Below are positions 8,807 to 16,882 of a stretch of 64,000 nucleotides of DNA, piece by piece. The notes under the pieces were generated by a model, which made no database searches, was not told the DNA's origin, and saw only the letters and a program-made list of their open reading frames with translations. The stretch is taken from contig NZ_JANIBK010000005.1 of assembly GCF_024505165.1 (NCBI RefSeq), forward strand, positions 1 through 64,000, given 5' to 3'. Source of the DNA: Methylomonas rivi (GTDB taxonomy: Bacteria > Pseudomonadota > Gammaproteobacteria > Methylococcales > Methylomonadaceae). Numbering within the stretch: position 1 is the stretch's first letter; every line of letters begins with the position of its first letter. A program made the position numbers and the translations under genes.

Positions 8807-9673
8807 ATGACGCAACGTGCAATCACCAATGCTATGACGGTTGACGTCGAGGATTATTTCCAAGTCTCGGCGTTTGAAAAACATATCGATAAATCCCAGT
8901 GGGATACGTTACAACATCGGGTTGCCGACAATACTGAACGCATTCTGGATTTATTTGCCCAGCATCAAGTTAAAGCCACTTTTTTTACACTGGGCTGGGT
9001 GGCGGAGCGTTATCCGGCGGTGGTGAAACGCATTGTCGCCGAGGGTCACGAATTGGCCTCGCACGGCTATGAGCATATTCGCGTAACGGAGCAAACGCCC
9101 GAGCAATTTCGTGCGGATATCAAAAAAACCAAACGGTTGCTGGAAGACATGACGGGTCAAGCCGTTATCGGCTACCGTGCGGCCAGCTATTCGATAGGTG
9201 CCAAGAATCTTTGGGCTTTGCGGATTTTGGAAGAAGAGGGGCATTTATATAGCTCCAGCATTTATCCGGTCAAACATGATTTATACGGCATGCCATCGGC
9301 GCCGCGGTTTGCTTTTCACCCGGATAATACGCAAAACTTGCTTGAGCTGCCGATTACCACCCTAAAAATTCCAGGTAAAAATATACCTTGCGGGGGAGGC
9401 GGTTTTTTTCGGCTGTATCCTTATCTGTTTTCCAAAGCCGCCTATCAATATCTGAATTTGGTTGAACGGCAAGCGGGTATTTTTTATTTTCATCCGTGGG
9501 AAATCGATCCGCATCAGCCCAGACAACAGAACCTGCCGTTTAAATCGCGCTTTAGACATTATTTAAATTTAAGCCGGGTAGAAAGCCGTCTCAATAACTT
9601 ATTAAATGATTTTGCTTGGGATACCATGCAAAATGTTTTTTTAAGCACTCCACTTGCCAAAACGCCATCATGA
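8807..9673 (+). CDS. XrtA system polysaccharide deacetylase
   Basis: NodB-type carbohydrate esterase (CE4) expected to remove N-acetyl groups from the polysaccharide or a precursor. The start 'MTVDVEDYFQV' contains the catalytic/metal aspartates; 'ELASHGYEH' supplies the metal-binding histidines; 'GYRAASYSI' and the C-terminal 'FYFHPWEIDPHQPR' region (DUF3473 segment) are typical of the XrtA-linked TIGR03006 group. Length 288 residues is normal. No signal peptide is visible, so it appears cytoplasmic, as in other loci of this kind. ATG 8807 lies 6 bases after the wecB stop; the stop codon overlaps the start of the next gene (ATGA). Confidence 0.92.
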   Translation: MTQRAITNAMTVDVEDYFQVSAFEKHIDKSQWDTLQHRVADNTERILDLFAQHQVKATFFTLGWVAERYPAVVKRIVAEGHELASHGYEHIRVTEQTPEQFRADIKKTKRLLEDMTGQAVIGYRAASYSIGAKNLWALRILEEEGHLYSSSIYPVKHDLYGMPSAPRFAFHPDNTQNLLELPITTLKIPGKNIPCGGGGFFRLYPYLFSKAAYQYLNLVERQAGIFYFHPWEIDPHQPRQQNLPFKSRFRHYLNLSRVESRLNNLLNDFAWDTMQNVFLSTPLAKTPS

Positions 9674-10689
9674 TTAAACTACTTGAACCTGCTGATTGCC
9701 AGCGTTGGGATAATTATGTCAACGCATCCGATGCAGCCAGTTTTTTTCATCTGTCGGCTTGGCGGCAAGTCATGCAACAAGCTTTTTCGCATAAGACTTA
9801 TTACTACTTTGCCGAACAAGACGGCCAAATCACCGGTATTTTGCCTTTGGTGCATATCAATAGTTTGTTGTTTGGTAATGCCTTAATTTCCAATGCTTTT
9901 TGCGTCTATGGCGGCATAGTCGCCAGTAATGATCAGGCTTTTGCGGCCTTGCAAAACCAAGCCCAACAACTGGCGCGTGAATTAGGCGTGGATTATCTGG
10001 AAATGCGCAATCGCCAGCAGCAGCATCCGGATTGGCCGCATAAGCAACTTTATGTGACCTTTAGAAAAACCCTGGATAGCGACCATGAAAAAAATATGGC
10101 GGCGATTCCACGTAAACAACGAGCCATGGTAAGGGCGGGGATCAAAGCCGGTTTGAGCAGCGTAGTCGATGAATCGGTCGAACGTTTTTATCGGGCTTAT
10201 TCGGAAAGTGTCAGAAACTTGGGCACGCCGGTCTTTCCCAAACGTTATTTCGAAGTCTTAAAACAAGTTTTTGCCGAGCAGTGTGAGATTTTGATCATCG
10301 AACATGAAGGCCGTCTGGTCGCCGGCGTCATGAGTTTTTATTTCAAAGACGAAGTATTGCCTTACTACGGTGGCGGTACCGATTTGGCCCGGGATCTGAA
10401 AGGCAACGATTTTATGTACTGGGAAGTCATGCGGCGTGCCGTGGATAGAGGCTGTAAAGTATTCGATTATGGCCGCAGCAAAGAAGGTACCGGCTCTTAT
10501 CGGTTTAAAAAGCATTGGGGATTCGAGCCCGAGCCATTGTTCTATGAAATCGATCTGGTTAAGGCGCAACAAATTCCCGACATCAACCCGCTTAATCCTA
10601 AGTATCAATTATTTATTGCTGCCTGGAAACGCTTGCCGTTACCGGTCAGTCAACTGGTAGGGCCCTGGTTGGCTAAAGATTTAGGGTAA
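9670..10689 (+). CDS. FemAB-like XrtA/PEP-CTERM-associated acyltransferase
   Basis: FemAB/GNAT-fold protein of the TIGR03019 kind. I start it at ATG 9670, which overlaps the deacetylase stop as ATGA and gives the normal N-terminus 'MIKLLEPADCQRWD'; the upstream in-frame TTG/ATG positions would extend into the deacetylase. The acyltransferase core has 'AASFFHLSAWRQVM', 'LPLVHINSLLFG' and the GNAT-like C-terminal segment 'KVFDYGRSKEGTGSYRFKK'. It may transfer an amino acid or acyl group onto a sugar; the substrate is not known. Deacetylase followed by acyltransferase would allow the acyl group on an aminosugar to be exchanged, which is inference. Confidence 0.88.
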   Translation: MIKLLEPADCQRWDNYVNASDAASFFHLSAWRQVMQQAFSHKTYYYFAEQDGQITGILPLVHINSLLFGNALISNAFCVYGGIVASNDQAFAALQNQAQQLARELGVDYLEMRNRQQQHPDWPHKQLYVTFRKTLDSDHEKNMAAIPRKQRAMVRAGIKAGLSSVVDESVERFYRAYSESVRNLGTPVFPKRYFEVLKQVFAEQCEILIIEHEGRLVAGVMSFYFKDEVLPYYGGGTDLARDLKGNDFMYWEVMRRAVDRGCKVFDYGRSKEGTGSYRFKKHWGFEPEPLFYEIDLVKAQQIPDINPLNPKYQLFIAAWKRLPLPVSQLVGPWLAKDLG

Positions 10690-10696
10690 TCCGCTT

Positions 10697-11908
10697 ATGA
10701 CGAAGCTACTCTATTTAGTGCACCGGATCCCGTATCCGCCGAATAAAGGCGATAAGATCCGCTCTTTTCATTTCCTGAAAGCCTTGGCGGAAAAGTACGA
10801 AATTTACTTGGGAACCTTTATCGACGACGCGGATGATAAACAGTATGTCGATGCATTAAAGCCTTATTGCAAGTACTGCTTTAACATCGATTTACAGCCT
10901 AAATTGGGGAAATTGAAGAGCTTGAGCGGTTTTTTGACCGGAGAGGCGCTGAGTTTGCCGTACTATCGCAATGCAGCGATGCAGGCGTGGGTAGACAAAA
11001 CGATTGCGGAACACAATATAGAACATGCCTTAATTTTTTCCTCGCCAATGGCCCAATATTTAAAAAATCACCCAAGGGTGGGTTTGGTGGCCGATTTTGT
11101 GGATGTGGATTCCGATAAATGGCGGCAATATGCCGGCAGTAAAACCTGGCCGGCCAGTTGGGTGTATCTACGCGAGGCGCAAAAACTGCTGGATTTCGAA
11201 ACTCATATTGCCGGTCTGGCCAAAACCACGTTGTTTGTATCCGAGCAGGAAGCCCGGTTATTTAAGGAGTTGGCACCCGCACACGCCGATAAAATCAGCT
11301 TTGTAAACAACGGTGTCGATACCGACTTTTTCGATCCGGCTTTAACGTTCAACTCACCATTCCCGGAAACCGAATCAGCCATTGTTTTTACCGGGGCCAT
11401 GGATTATTGGGCCAATGTCGACGCCGTGGTTTGGTTTGCTCAACAGGTGTTTCCGCTGGTGAAGCAACAAGTCTCGGAGGCGCGGTTTTATATTGTGGGT
11501 TCAAAGCCGGCCAAAGCCGTGCTGCAACTGGCGGAGAATGACGCATCGGTGATTGTTACCGGGCGTGTGGATGATGTTAGGCATTATATTGCGCATGCCG
11601 GTTTAGTCGTGGCGCCGTTGCGGATTGCCCGCGGCATTCAAAACAAAGTGCTTGAGGCCATGGCGATGGCTAAGCCCATCGTGGCAACCTCGGCGGCGAT
11701 GGAAGGTATTCCCGGTAACCAGTCCTTAAAAGTAGCGGTTGCCGATAACCCTCAAGAATTTGCGGACCAAGTTGTCGAAATATTGCAACAACCTTTGACG
11801 GCCGTAGCGGAGCATCGCCGCTATGTGCGGGATGACTTTAGTTGGCGGCATAGCGGGCAAAGGTTATGCCGAATGTTGTCGAATAAGGAGAGAGGCAGCC
11901 TTGTCTGA
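10697..11908 (+). CDS. XrtA-associated glycosyltransferase (GT4, Stp1/TIGR03087 type)
   Basis: Retaining GT-B glycosyltransferase expected to add a sugar to the lipid-linked EPS repeat at the inner membrane face. The N-terminal 'RIPYPPNKGDKIRSFH' and the central 'DFVDVDSDKWRQYA' are typical of the TIGR03087 group. The C-terminal domain carries 'FTGAMDYWANVDAV' and the donor-binding region 'IQNKVLEAMAMAKPIV'. Length 403 residues is as expected. In many exosortase-A loci the exosortase gene follows this one directly; here the next glycosyltransferase starts within its last eight bases instead. Confidence 0.9.
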   Translation: MTKLLYLVHRIPYPPNKGDKIRSFHFLKALAEKYEIYLGTFIDDADDKQYVDALKPYCKYCFNIDLQPKLGKLKSLSGFLTGEALSLPYYRNAAMQAWVDKTIAEHNIEHALIFSSPMAQYLKNHPRVGLVADFVDVDSDKWRQYAGSKTWPASWVYLREAQKLLDFETHIAGLAKTTLFVSEQEARLFKELAPAHADKISFVNNGVDTDFFDPALTFNSPFPETESAIVFTGAMDYWANVDAVVWFAQQVFPLVKQQVSEARFYIVGSKPAKAVLQLAENDASVIVTGRVDDVRHYIAHAGLVVAPLRIARGIQNKVLEAMAMAKPIVATSAAMEGIPGNQSLKVAVADNPQEFADQVVEILQQPLTAVAEHRRYVRDDFSWRHSGQRLCRMLSNKERGSLV

Positions 11909-13034
11909 GCAACCGCCTTTGATCGTACACATCATATACCGCCTGGGCGTGGGCGGGCTGGAGAACGGTCTGGTCAATCTGATCAACCGCATGTCGAGCG
12001 ATAGTTACCGGCACGCTATTATTTGTTTGACCGATAGTACGGATTTCAGCAAGCGCATCCGGCGGCCGGGTGTGGCGATTTATGAAATACACAAAAAACC
12101 GGGTCAGGATGGCGAGTCCTTCGTAAAAGTCTACAAATTACTTAAACAGCTTAAGCCCGCGGTAGTGCATACCCGCAACTTGGCCGCCATAGAATATCAA
12201 CTCTGTGCTTTTTTGGCGGGAGTGCCTTTAAGAGTGCAGGGCGAGCATGGCTGGGATGTATTCGACCCCGAAGGTAACAACGTTAAATACCGATGGTTAC
12301 GGTTTTTAATGGGGCTGATAATTCATTGTTTTATTCCTTTATCCCAACAACTGCAGAATTATTTGCAGATGAAGGTGGGCATACCCGTCAAAAAAATTAC
12401 CCGGATCTGCAACGGTGTCGATACGGAACTGTTTTATCCTAGGGAAGGCCAGAGGCAAATGCCTGAAAATTGCCCGTTGCAGTTGGAGAATAAACTGCTG
12501 ATCGGCACTGTCGGCCGCATGCATGGGGTTAAGGATCAACTGACCTTGGTGAAAGCTTATATACTGGCATGCCAGGAGTCAGCGGTCTTTGCGGACAAAG
12601 CCCGATTAGCGCTTATCGGCGATGGGCCTTTACGCGAGTTGGCTGTCAATCTGCTTGAGAAACACGGCTTAGTGGAAAATGTTTGGTTGCCGGGGGCGTG
12701 TCACAATATTCCGCAAATCATGCGGAGTTTTGACGTATTTGTATTGCCTTCCAAGGCGGAAGGTATATCCAATACGATTCTGGAAGCCATGGCAACCGGA
12801 TTGCCCGTGATTGCGACCCGCGTGGGCGGTAACCCGGAGTTGGTTGTCGACGAAACAACCGGTCTTTTAGTGGAAAAGGAAAATGCGCCGGCAATGGCTA
12901 TGGCTTTGCAAGCGCTTATCGACGACAACGCCAAGCGGCGGCAATTTGCTCAAGCAGCTTTACAGCGGGCCCGGCGGGAATTTTCAATCGATAGCATGGT
13001 GGCGCGCTATCAGGCAGTGTATGACAGACATTAA
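11901..13034 (+). CDS. XrtA-associated glycosyltransferase (GT4, Stp2/TIGR03088 type)
   Basis: Second GT4 glycosyltransferase of the EPS locus. I place the start at TTG 11901 because AAGGAG lies at 11885-11890 and the resulting protein begins 'LSEQPPLIVHIIYRLGVGG', the normal N-terminus of the group; the longer open frame from 11823 would only add the preceding gene read in another frame. The overlap with the preceding gene is 8 bases. Motifs: 'GGLENGLVNLI' acceptor-side glycine loop, 'GTVGRMHGVKDQ', and the donor-site 'ISNTILEAMATGLPVIAT' with the E-x7-E arrangement. Product of 377 residues. Expected to act in sequence with the preceding transferase. Confidence 0.9.
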   Translation: MSEQPPLIVHIIYRLGVGGLENGLVNLINRMSSDSYRHAIICLTDSTDFSKRIRRPGVAIYEIHKKPGQDGESFVKVYKLLKQLKPAVVHTRNLAAIEYQLCAFLAGVPLRVQGEHGWDVFDPEGNNVKYRWLRFLMGLIIHCFIPLSQQLQNYLQMKVGIPVKKITRICNGVDTELFYPREGQRQMPENCPLQLENKLLIGTVGRMHGVKDQLTLVKAYILACQESAVFADKARLALIGDGPLRELAVNLLEKHGLVENVWLPGACHNIPQIMRSFDVFVLPSKAEGISNTILEAMATGLPVIATRVGGNPELVVDETTGLLVEKENAPAMAMALQALIDDNAKRRQFAQAALQRARREFSIDSMVARYQAVYDRH

Positions 13035-13054
13035 TCAAGCCCTAGGGAGCTAAT

Positions 13055-14941
13055 ATGTGCGGCATAGTGGGTATTTTTGACATTCATGAAAAATCCGAAA
13101 TCGATCGGGATTTGCTGTCGCGAATGAATGAATCGCAATTCCACAGGGGACCTGACGAGGGTGGTTTGCATACCGAGCCCGGTTTGGGATTCGGGCATCG
13201 CCGCCTGTCAATTATCGATTTGTCCAGCGGCCAGCAGCCCATGCATAGCCAGGATGGCAATGTGGTGCTGACCTACAACGGCGAGGTGTATAACTTTCCG
13301 GACTTGCGGCAAGAGTTGGAGGCCTTGGGCTATAGCTTTAGAACCCATTGCGATACCGAAGTCATTTTATATGCCTGGCAAGCCTGGGGGGAGGCGTGCG
13401 TCGAGCGTTTGCGCGGCATGTTCGCGTTTGCGATTTGGGATAGAGCGCAACAAGTTCTGTTTCTGGCGCGCGACCGTTTGGGCATCAAACCGCTATTTTA
13501 TGCGCAGTTGCCGAATAACCAGTTTATTTTCAGTTCCGAACTCAAGGCATTAAGATTGCACCCGCTGTTGCCTAAAACAATCGATTCGACAGCGATTGAG
13601 GATTATTTCGGCTTCGGTTACATCCCCGACCCGAAAACCATTTATCAGGGGGTTTATAAGTTGGAGCCGGGTCACTGCTTAACCATTAAAAAAGGTCTGC
13701 AGCAATGGAAGCCCAGACAATATTGGGATGTAAAGTTTGAGCCGGGGCAAAACCGGGATGTGGCTGAAGCCGGCGAGGAATTGATCGAGCGCTTGCGGGA
13801 AGCGGTTAACATCCGCATGGTGGCCGATGTGCCGCTGGGTGCGTTTTTATCCGGCGGCGTGGATTCGAGTGCGGTGGTGGCGATGATGGCGGGTTTGTCG
13901 GCCGATCCGGTCAATACCTGTTCGATTTCCTTCGGCGACCCTAAATTCAACGAATCGCAATTTGCCGCCCAAGTGGCGGAACGTTATCGCACCGCGCATC
14001 GGGTGGAGCAGGTCGATCCAGCCGATTTTAGCTTGATCGATAAATTATCCGGTTTATACGATGAACCCTACGCGGACAGTTCCGCGCTGCCGACTTATCG
14101 GGTTTGCGAACTGGCCAAAAAACAAGTGACCGTGGCCTTATCCGGTGATGGCGGTGACGAAAACCTGGCCGGTTACCGCCGGCATCGTTGGCATACTTAC
14201 GAAGACGGAATGCGTAGCTTGTTACCGGATGCATTGCGAGTGCCGTTATTCTCAATTTTAGGAGGCATTTACCCTAAGCTGGATTGGGCGCCCAAGTTTT
14301 TGCGCGCCAAATCGACATTGGAATCCATCGGGCGAGATTCCATGGCAGGCTATTTTCACAGCGTGTCGATTATGTCCGATGAGATGCGCGAGCAATTGTT
14401 TAGCGATCGGCTAAAAAGCCAGTTGCAAGGCTATCAGGCCATTGAGGTCTTTCGTCGCTACAAAGAACAAGCGCCGAGCGATGCGCTTTCGATGGTGCAG
14501 TATCTGGATTTAAAAACTTATCTGCCCGGCGATATTCTGACGAAAGTCGATAGAGCCAGTATGGCGCATGCTCTGGAAGTGAGAGTACCGTTGTTGGATC
14601 ACAAATTAGTGGAATGGATGGCCACCTTACCGCCCGGGCTTAAATTGCATGGACGGGAGGGTAAATATGTATTTAAAAAATCGTTGGAGAACTATTTGCC
14701 CGACGATATTCTTTATCGCCCCAAAATGGGCTTTGCGGTACCTTTGGCAAGCTGGTTTAGAGGGCCGCTAAAACAACGGGTGCAAGACGCCTTGTTAGGT
14801 GATACGCTGATACAAACTGGCTGGTTTAACCCATCTTTTTTGCAATATATTGTTACTCAGCATCAGGCCGGATTACGCGATTACAGTGCGCCTATTTGGT
14901 CGCTGCTGATGTTTGAGGCGTTCCTGCGAAACAACCTGTAA
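13055..14941 (+). CDS. XrtA/PEP-CTERM system amidotransferase (asparagine-synthetase-like)
   Basis: Class II glutamine amidotransferase of the AsnB fold, TIGR03108 kind. The N-terminal 'MCGIVGIF' places the catalytic Cys2, followed by 'RGPDEGG', 'HRRLSIIDLS' and 'YNGEVYN', so the glutaminase half looks intact. The synthetase half carries the PP-loop 'SGGVDSS' (266-272) and 'LSGDGGDENLAGY'. In EPS loci such enzymes are thought to amidate a uronic acid carboxylate using glutamine and ATP. A clear ribosome-binding site (AGGGAG at about 13044-13049) precedes ATG 13055. Length 628 residues is typical. It ends the first block of the EPS locus; 91 bases follow before the next coding start. Confidence 0.93.
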   Translation: MCGIVGIFDIHEKSEIDRDLLSRMNESQFHRGPDEGGLHTEPGLGFGHRRLSIIDLSSGQQPMHSQDGNVVLTYNGEVYNFPDLRQELEALGYSFRTHCDTEVILYAWQAWGEACVERLRGMFAFAIWDRAQQVLFLARDRLGIKPLFYAQLPNNQFIFSSELKALRLHPLLPKTIDSTAIEDYFGFGYIPDPKTIYQGVYKLEPGHCLTIKKGLQQWKPRQYWDVKFEPGQNRDVAEAGEELIERLREAVNIRMVADVPLGAFLSGGVDSSAVVAMMAGLSADPVNTCSISFGDPKFNESQFAAQVAERYRTAHRVEQVDPADFSLIDKLSGLYDEPYADSSALPTYRVCELAKKQVTVALSGDGGDENLAGYRRHRWHTYEDGMRSLLPDALRVPLFSILGGIYPKLDWAPKFLRAKSTLESIGRDSMAGYFHSVSIMSDEMREQLFSDRLKSQLQGYQAIEVFRRYKEQAPSDALSMVQYLDLKTYLPGDILTKVDRASMAHALEVRVPLLDHKLVEWMATLPPGLKLHGREGKYVFKKSLENYLPDDILYRPKMGFAVPLASWFRGPLKQRVQDALLGDTLIQTGWFNPSFLQYIVTQHQAGLRDYSAPIWSLLMFEAFLRNNL

Positions 14942-15032
14942 GTTTTATTGACATTGGCCAACTGGGTAATGGACAGGCGATAACTGATTTGCTAGAGTGC
15001 AGCAAGTTCATATTTCTTTAAGGCGATTCGAG

Positions 15033-15641
15033 ATGAAGATAGATAATAAACAAATCGTCCAATCGGACGAAAGTCAAACTAGCGAACAAATGGTTGATAA
15101 GTCAAGGCGTTCGTTTGCTAAAGCAGGTGCTGTCGCTCCTGTAATATTGACTTTAGCAAGTAGGCCGGCGCTTGGTGGCGGTGGGGGCGGCGGTGTTTGT
15201 TTTACACCGTCTCGCTCTTTGTCTAGGAACACTAGCCTCTCACAGAATGACAAAAATGGTCTTTGTAACGGCAAGTCTCCGGGCTATTGGAAGAACGCTA
15301 CTGATTGGCCCGTTTCCAAATATACGCCATTTCATCCATTATTTGCAACGGGTTCATATGTAGGCAACACCTACAAAAACAGTAATGGTAGTAGTAAGAC
15401 GCTGATACAAGTGCTTAATTTGGGTGGAACTGGTGACCCTCAGATGGTTGCCTTTCACATTGTTGGGGCCTATTTAAATGTGCTTGCAGGCTTGGTAAGT
15501 GACCAAGCATTAACTGAACAAGGAGTGAGGGATATATGGGCGGAATATGCTAGTGATGGTAGCTATGAAGTGGTAGCGGGGGAGTCATGGAATGGCGAAG
15601 ATATTAAGAATTATTTGGTTGAAAATTTCATTTCGCCATAG
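15033..15641 (+). CDS. Tat-exported glycine-rich SPGYWKN protein, unknown function
   Basis: A 202-residue protein with a canonical twin-arginine motif 'SRRSFAK' (24-30), a hydrophobic region (about 31-47) and then seven consecutive glycines (48-54). Export by the Tat pathway is therefore likely, with cleavage near the glycine run. Downstream are Cys56 and Cys78 and the motif 'SPGYWKN' (82-88), which I have seen only in uncharacterised secreted proteins. I start at ATG 15033 (AAGGCG upstream) rather than the in-frame GTG 14997 because this keeps the usual short n-region before the RR pair. It lies directly upstream of the PqqD/HprK/nucleotidyltransferase set and could be the polypeptide that set acts on; this is inference. 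Base composition is more AT-rich than the preceding gene. Confidence 0.72.
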   Translation: MKIDNKQIVQSDESQTSEQMVDKSRRSFAKAGAVAPVILTLASRPALGGGGGGGVCFTPSRSLSRNTSLSQNDKNGLCNGKSPGYWKNATDWPVSKYTPFHPLFATGSYVGNTYKNSNGSSKTLIQVLNLGGTGDPQMVAFHIVGAYLNVLAGLVSDQALTEQGVRDIWAEYASDGSYEVVAGESWNGEDIKNYLVENFISP

Positions 15642-15652
15642 TCGTCATTCTT

Positions 15653-15928
15653 ATGATTCATTCTGCCGAGGGGCTCCGTAGCAGTTTTTTTGCTCATCGG
15701 TCATGGTTGGATGGCAGTGTTGTATTTGATAGACGCTCTGGATATACCCATTATTTGGACGCAGAAACGATGGCCGTATTTCTATGCATTCTAAACTTAC
15801 CTGAATGTGAAGCGAATATAAACAGGGAGACACTTGATTTGCTAGCTAGGCGAATACCCGATATGGCAGAAGTTGACATTGAGCAGTCTTTGCAACAATT
15901 GACTAGACTTAATATATTCACAAATTAA
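15653..15928 (+). CDS. PqqD-like peptide chaperone of the HPr-rel-A system
   Basis: A 91-residue protein resembling PqqD/RRE domains, the small winged-helix folds that bind leader peptides and hand them to modifying enzymes. Pattern: 'SWLDGSVVFDRRSGYTHYLD' early strands, 'AETMAVFLCILNLPE' helix, and a C-terminal helical part 'VEQSLQQLTRLNIF'-like. The combination with an HprK-like kinase immediately downstream matches the family described as 'HPr-rel-A system PqqD family' (TIGR04353 kind). It lies 11 bases after the Tat-exported protein and 6 bases before the kinase. No strong Shine-Dalgarno is visible before ATG 15653. Confidence 0.75.
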   Translation: MIHSAEGLRSSFFAHRSWLDGSVVFDRRSGYTHYLDAETMAVFLCILNLPECEANINRETLDLLARRIPDMAEVDIEQSLQQLTRLNIFTN

Positions 15929-15934
15929 TTTCTC

Positions 15935-16882
15935 GTGACAGTTATTAGAGGGAGCGTTGCGCAACTTTCTTTTGTTGATTTTTCAAGATTTCTTAAGGAA
16001 GGCAAGTTGGCATTGGAAGTTGGCTCTTTGGTGATTCGATGCCGTTCTATAATGCCATCGGTGGCAAAATCTATCTATACACTTTATAAACATCATCCAT
16101 TTCAAATATCACCTGACTTTGCCGACTTCTATGTTGAAGTTAAGGCGCCGGCAAATTTGCGGCGTTGGTATCGTCCACAAGCCGAATTCCTAGTTGATGG
16201 CGAAAGGCCGTTTGAGCCTTTACCTAAAGACCAAGCCCCAGCGTTATTTGAATGGGGCATTAACTGGATGGTCGCAGCATCCTGTCATTTCTGGTTTACC
16301 ATTCACGCCGCTTCCTTAGAGCGAAATGGGCAAGTGCTTATTTTGCCCGCCCCGCCCGGCTCAGGTAAAAGTACTTTATGTGCAGCGCTTGCATTCAATG
16401 GTTGGCGATTGTTTTCTGATGAATTAACCCTACTGGATATAGAAAACATGGAAGCTCAGGCTTGTGCTCGTCCAATCAATCTCAAAAATGAGTCAATTGA
16501 TATCATTCGTAGATTCGTAACTGATGCGGAATGGTCGCCTGAAGTTTTTGATACTCTGAAAGGGCGCGTTACTCATCTAGCACCACCCATCGATAGTGTG
16601 ATGAAGATGCGGGAAAGAGCGTTTCCGCGTTGGGTGGTTTTTCCAAAATATGTTGCAGATGCGGAGCCTTCTCTAACCTTACGATCCAAGCCACAAAGCT
16701 GTATTGATTTGGCTGAAAACGCACTTAATTATAGTATCTTGGGTGAAACTGGTTTCAATCTTGTTACAAGATTGATTGATCATTGTGATTGTTATGATTT
16801 TATTTATAGTCGGCTTGAAGATGCATTATTAACCTTTGAGCAATTGGCGGAATCAGAGCAACTAACGAGAAATGGATTTTGA
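15935..16882 (+). CDS. HprK-related kinase A
   Basis: P-loop kinase distantly related to the C-terminal catalytic domain of HPr kinase/phosphorylase (TIGR04352 kind). Walker A 'PPGSGKSTL' lies near 140-148, preceded by the strand 'HAASLERNGQVLILPAP', and 'GWRLFSDELTLLD' supplies the downstream acidic residues used for catalysis in HprK. The first 100 residues are not HprK-like. It has a GTG start (15935), six bases after the PqqD-like gene, and its stop directly abuts the next ATG. HprK-like kinases in some lasso-peptide clusters phosphorylate the precursor's C-terminal serine, so a peptide or protein substrate is plausible here; the substrate is not known. Confidence 0.85.
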   Translation: MTVIRGSVAQLSFVDFSRFLKEGKLALEVGSLVIRCRSIMPSVAKSIYTLYKHHPFQISPDFADFYVEVKAPANLRRWYRPQAEFLVDGERPFEPLPKDQAPALFEWGINWMVAASCHFWFTIHAASLERNGQVLILPAPPGSGKSTLCAALAFNGWRLFSDELTLLDIENMEAQACARPINLKNESIDIIRRFVTDAEWSPEVFDTLKGRVTHLAPPIDSVMKMRERAFPRWVVFPKYVADAEPSLTLRSKPQSCIDLAENALNYSILGETGFNLVTRLIDHCDCYDFIYSRLEDALLTFEQLAESEQLTRNGF

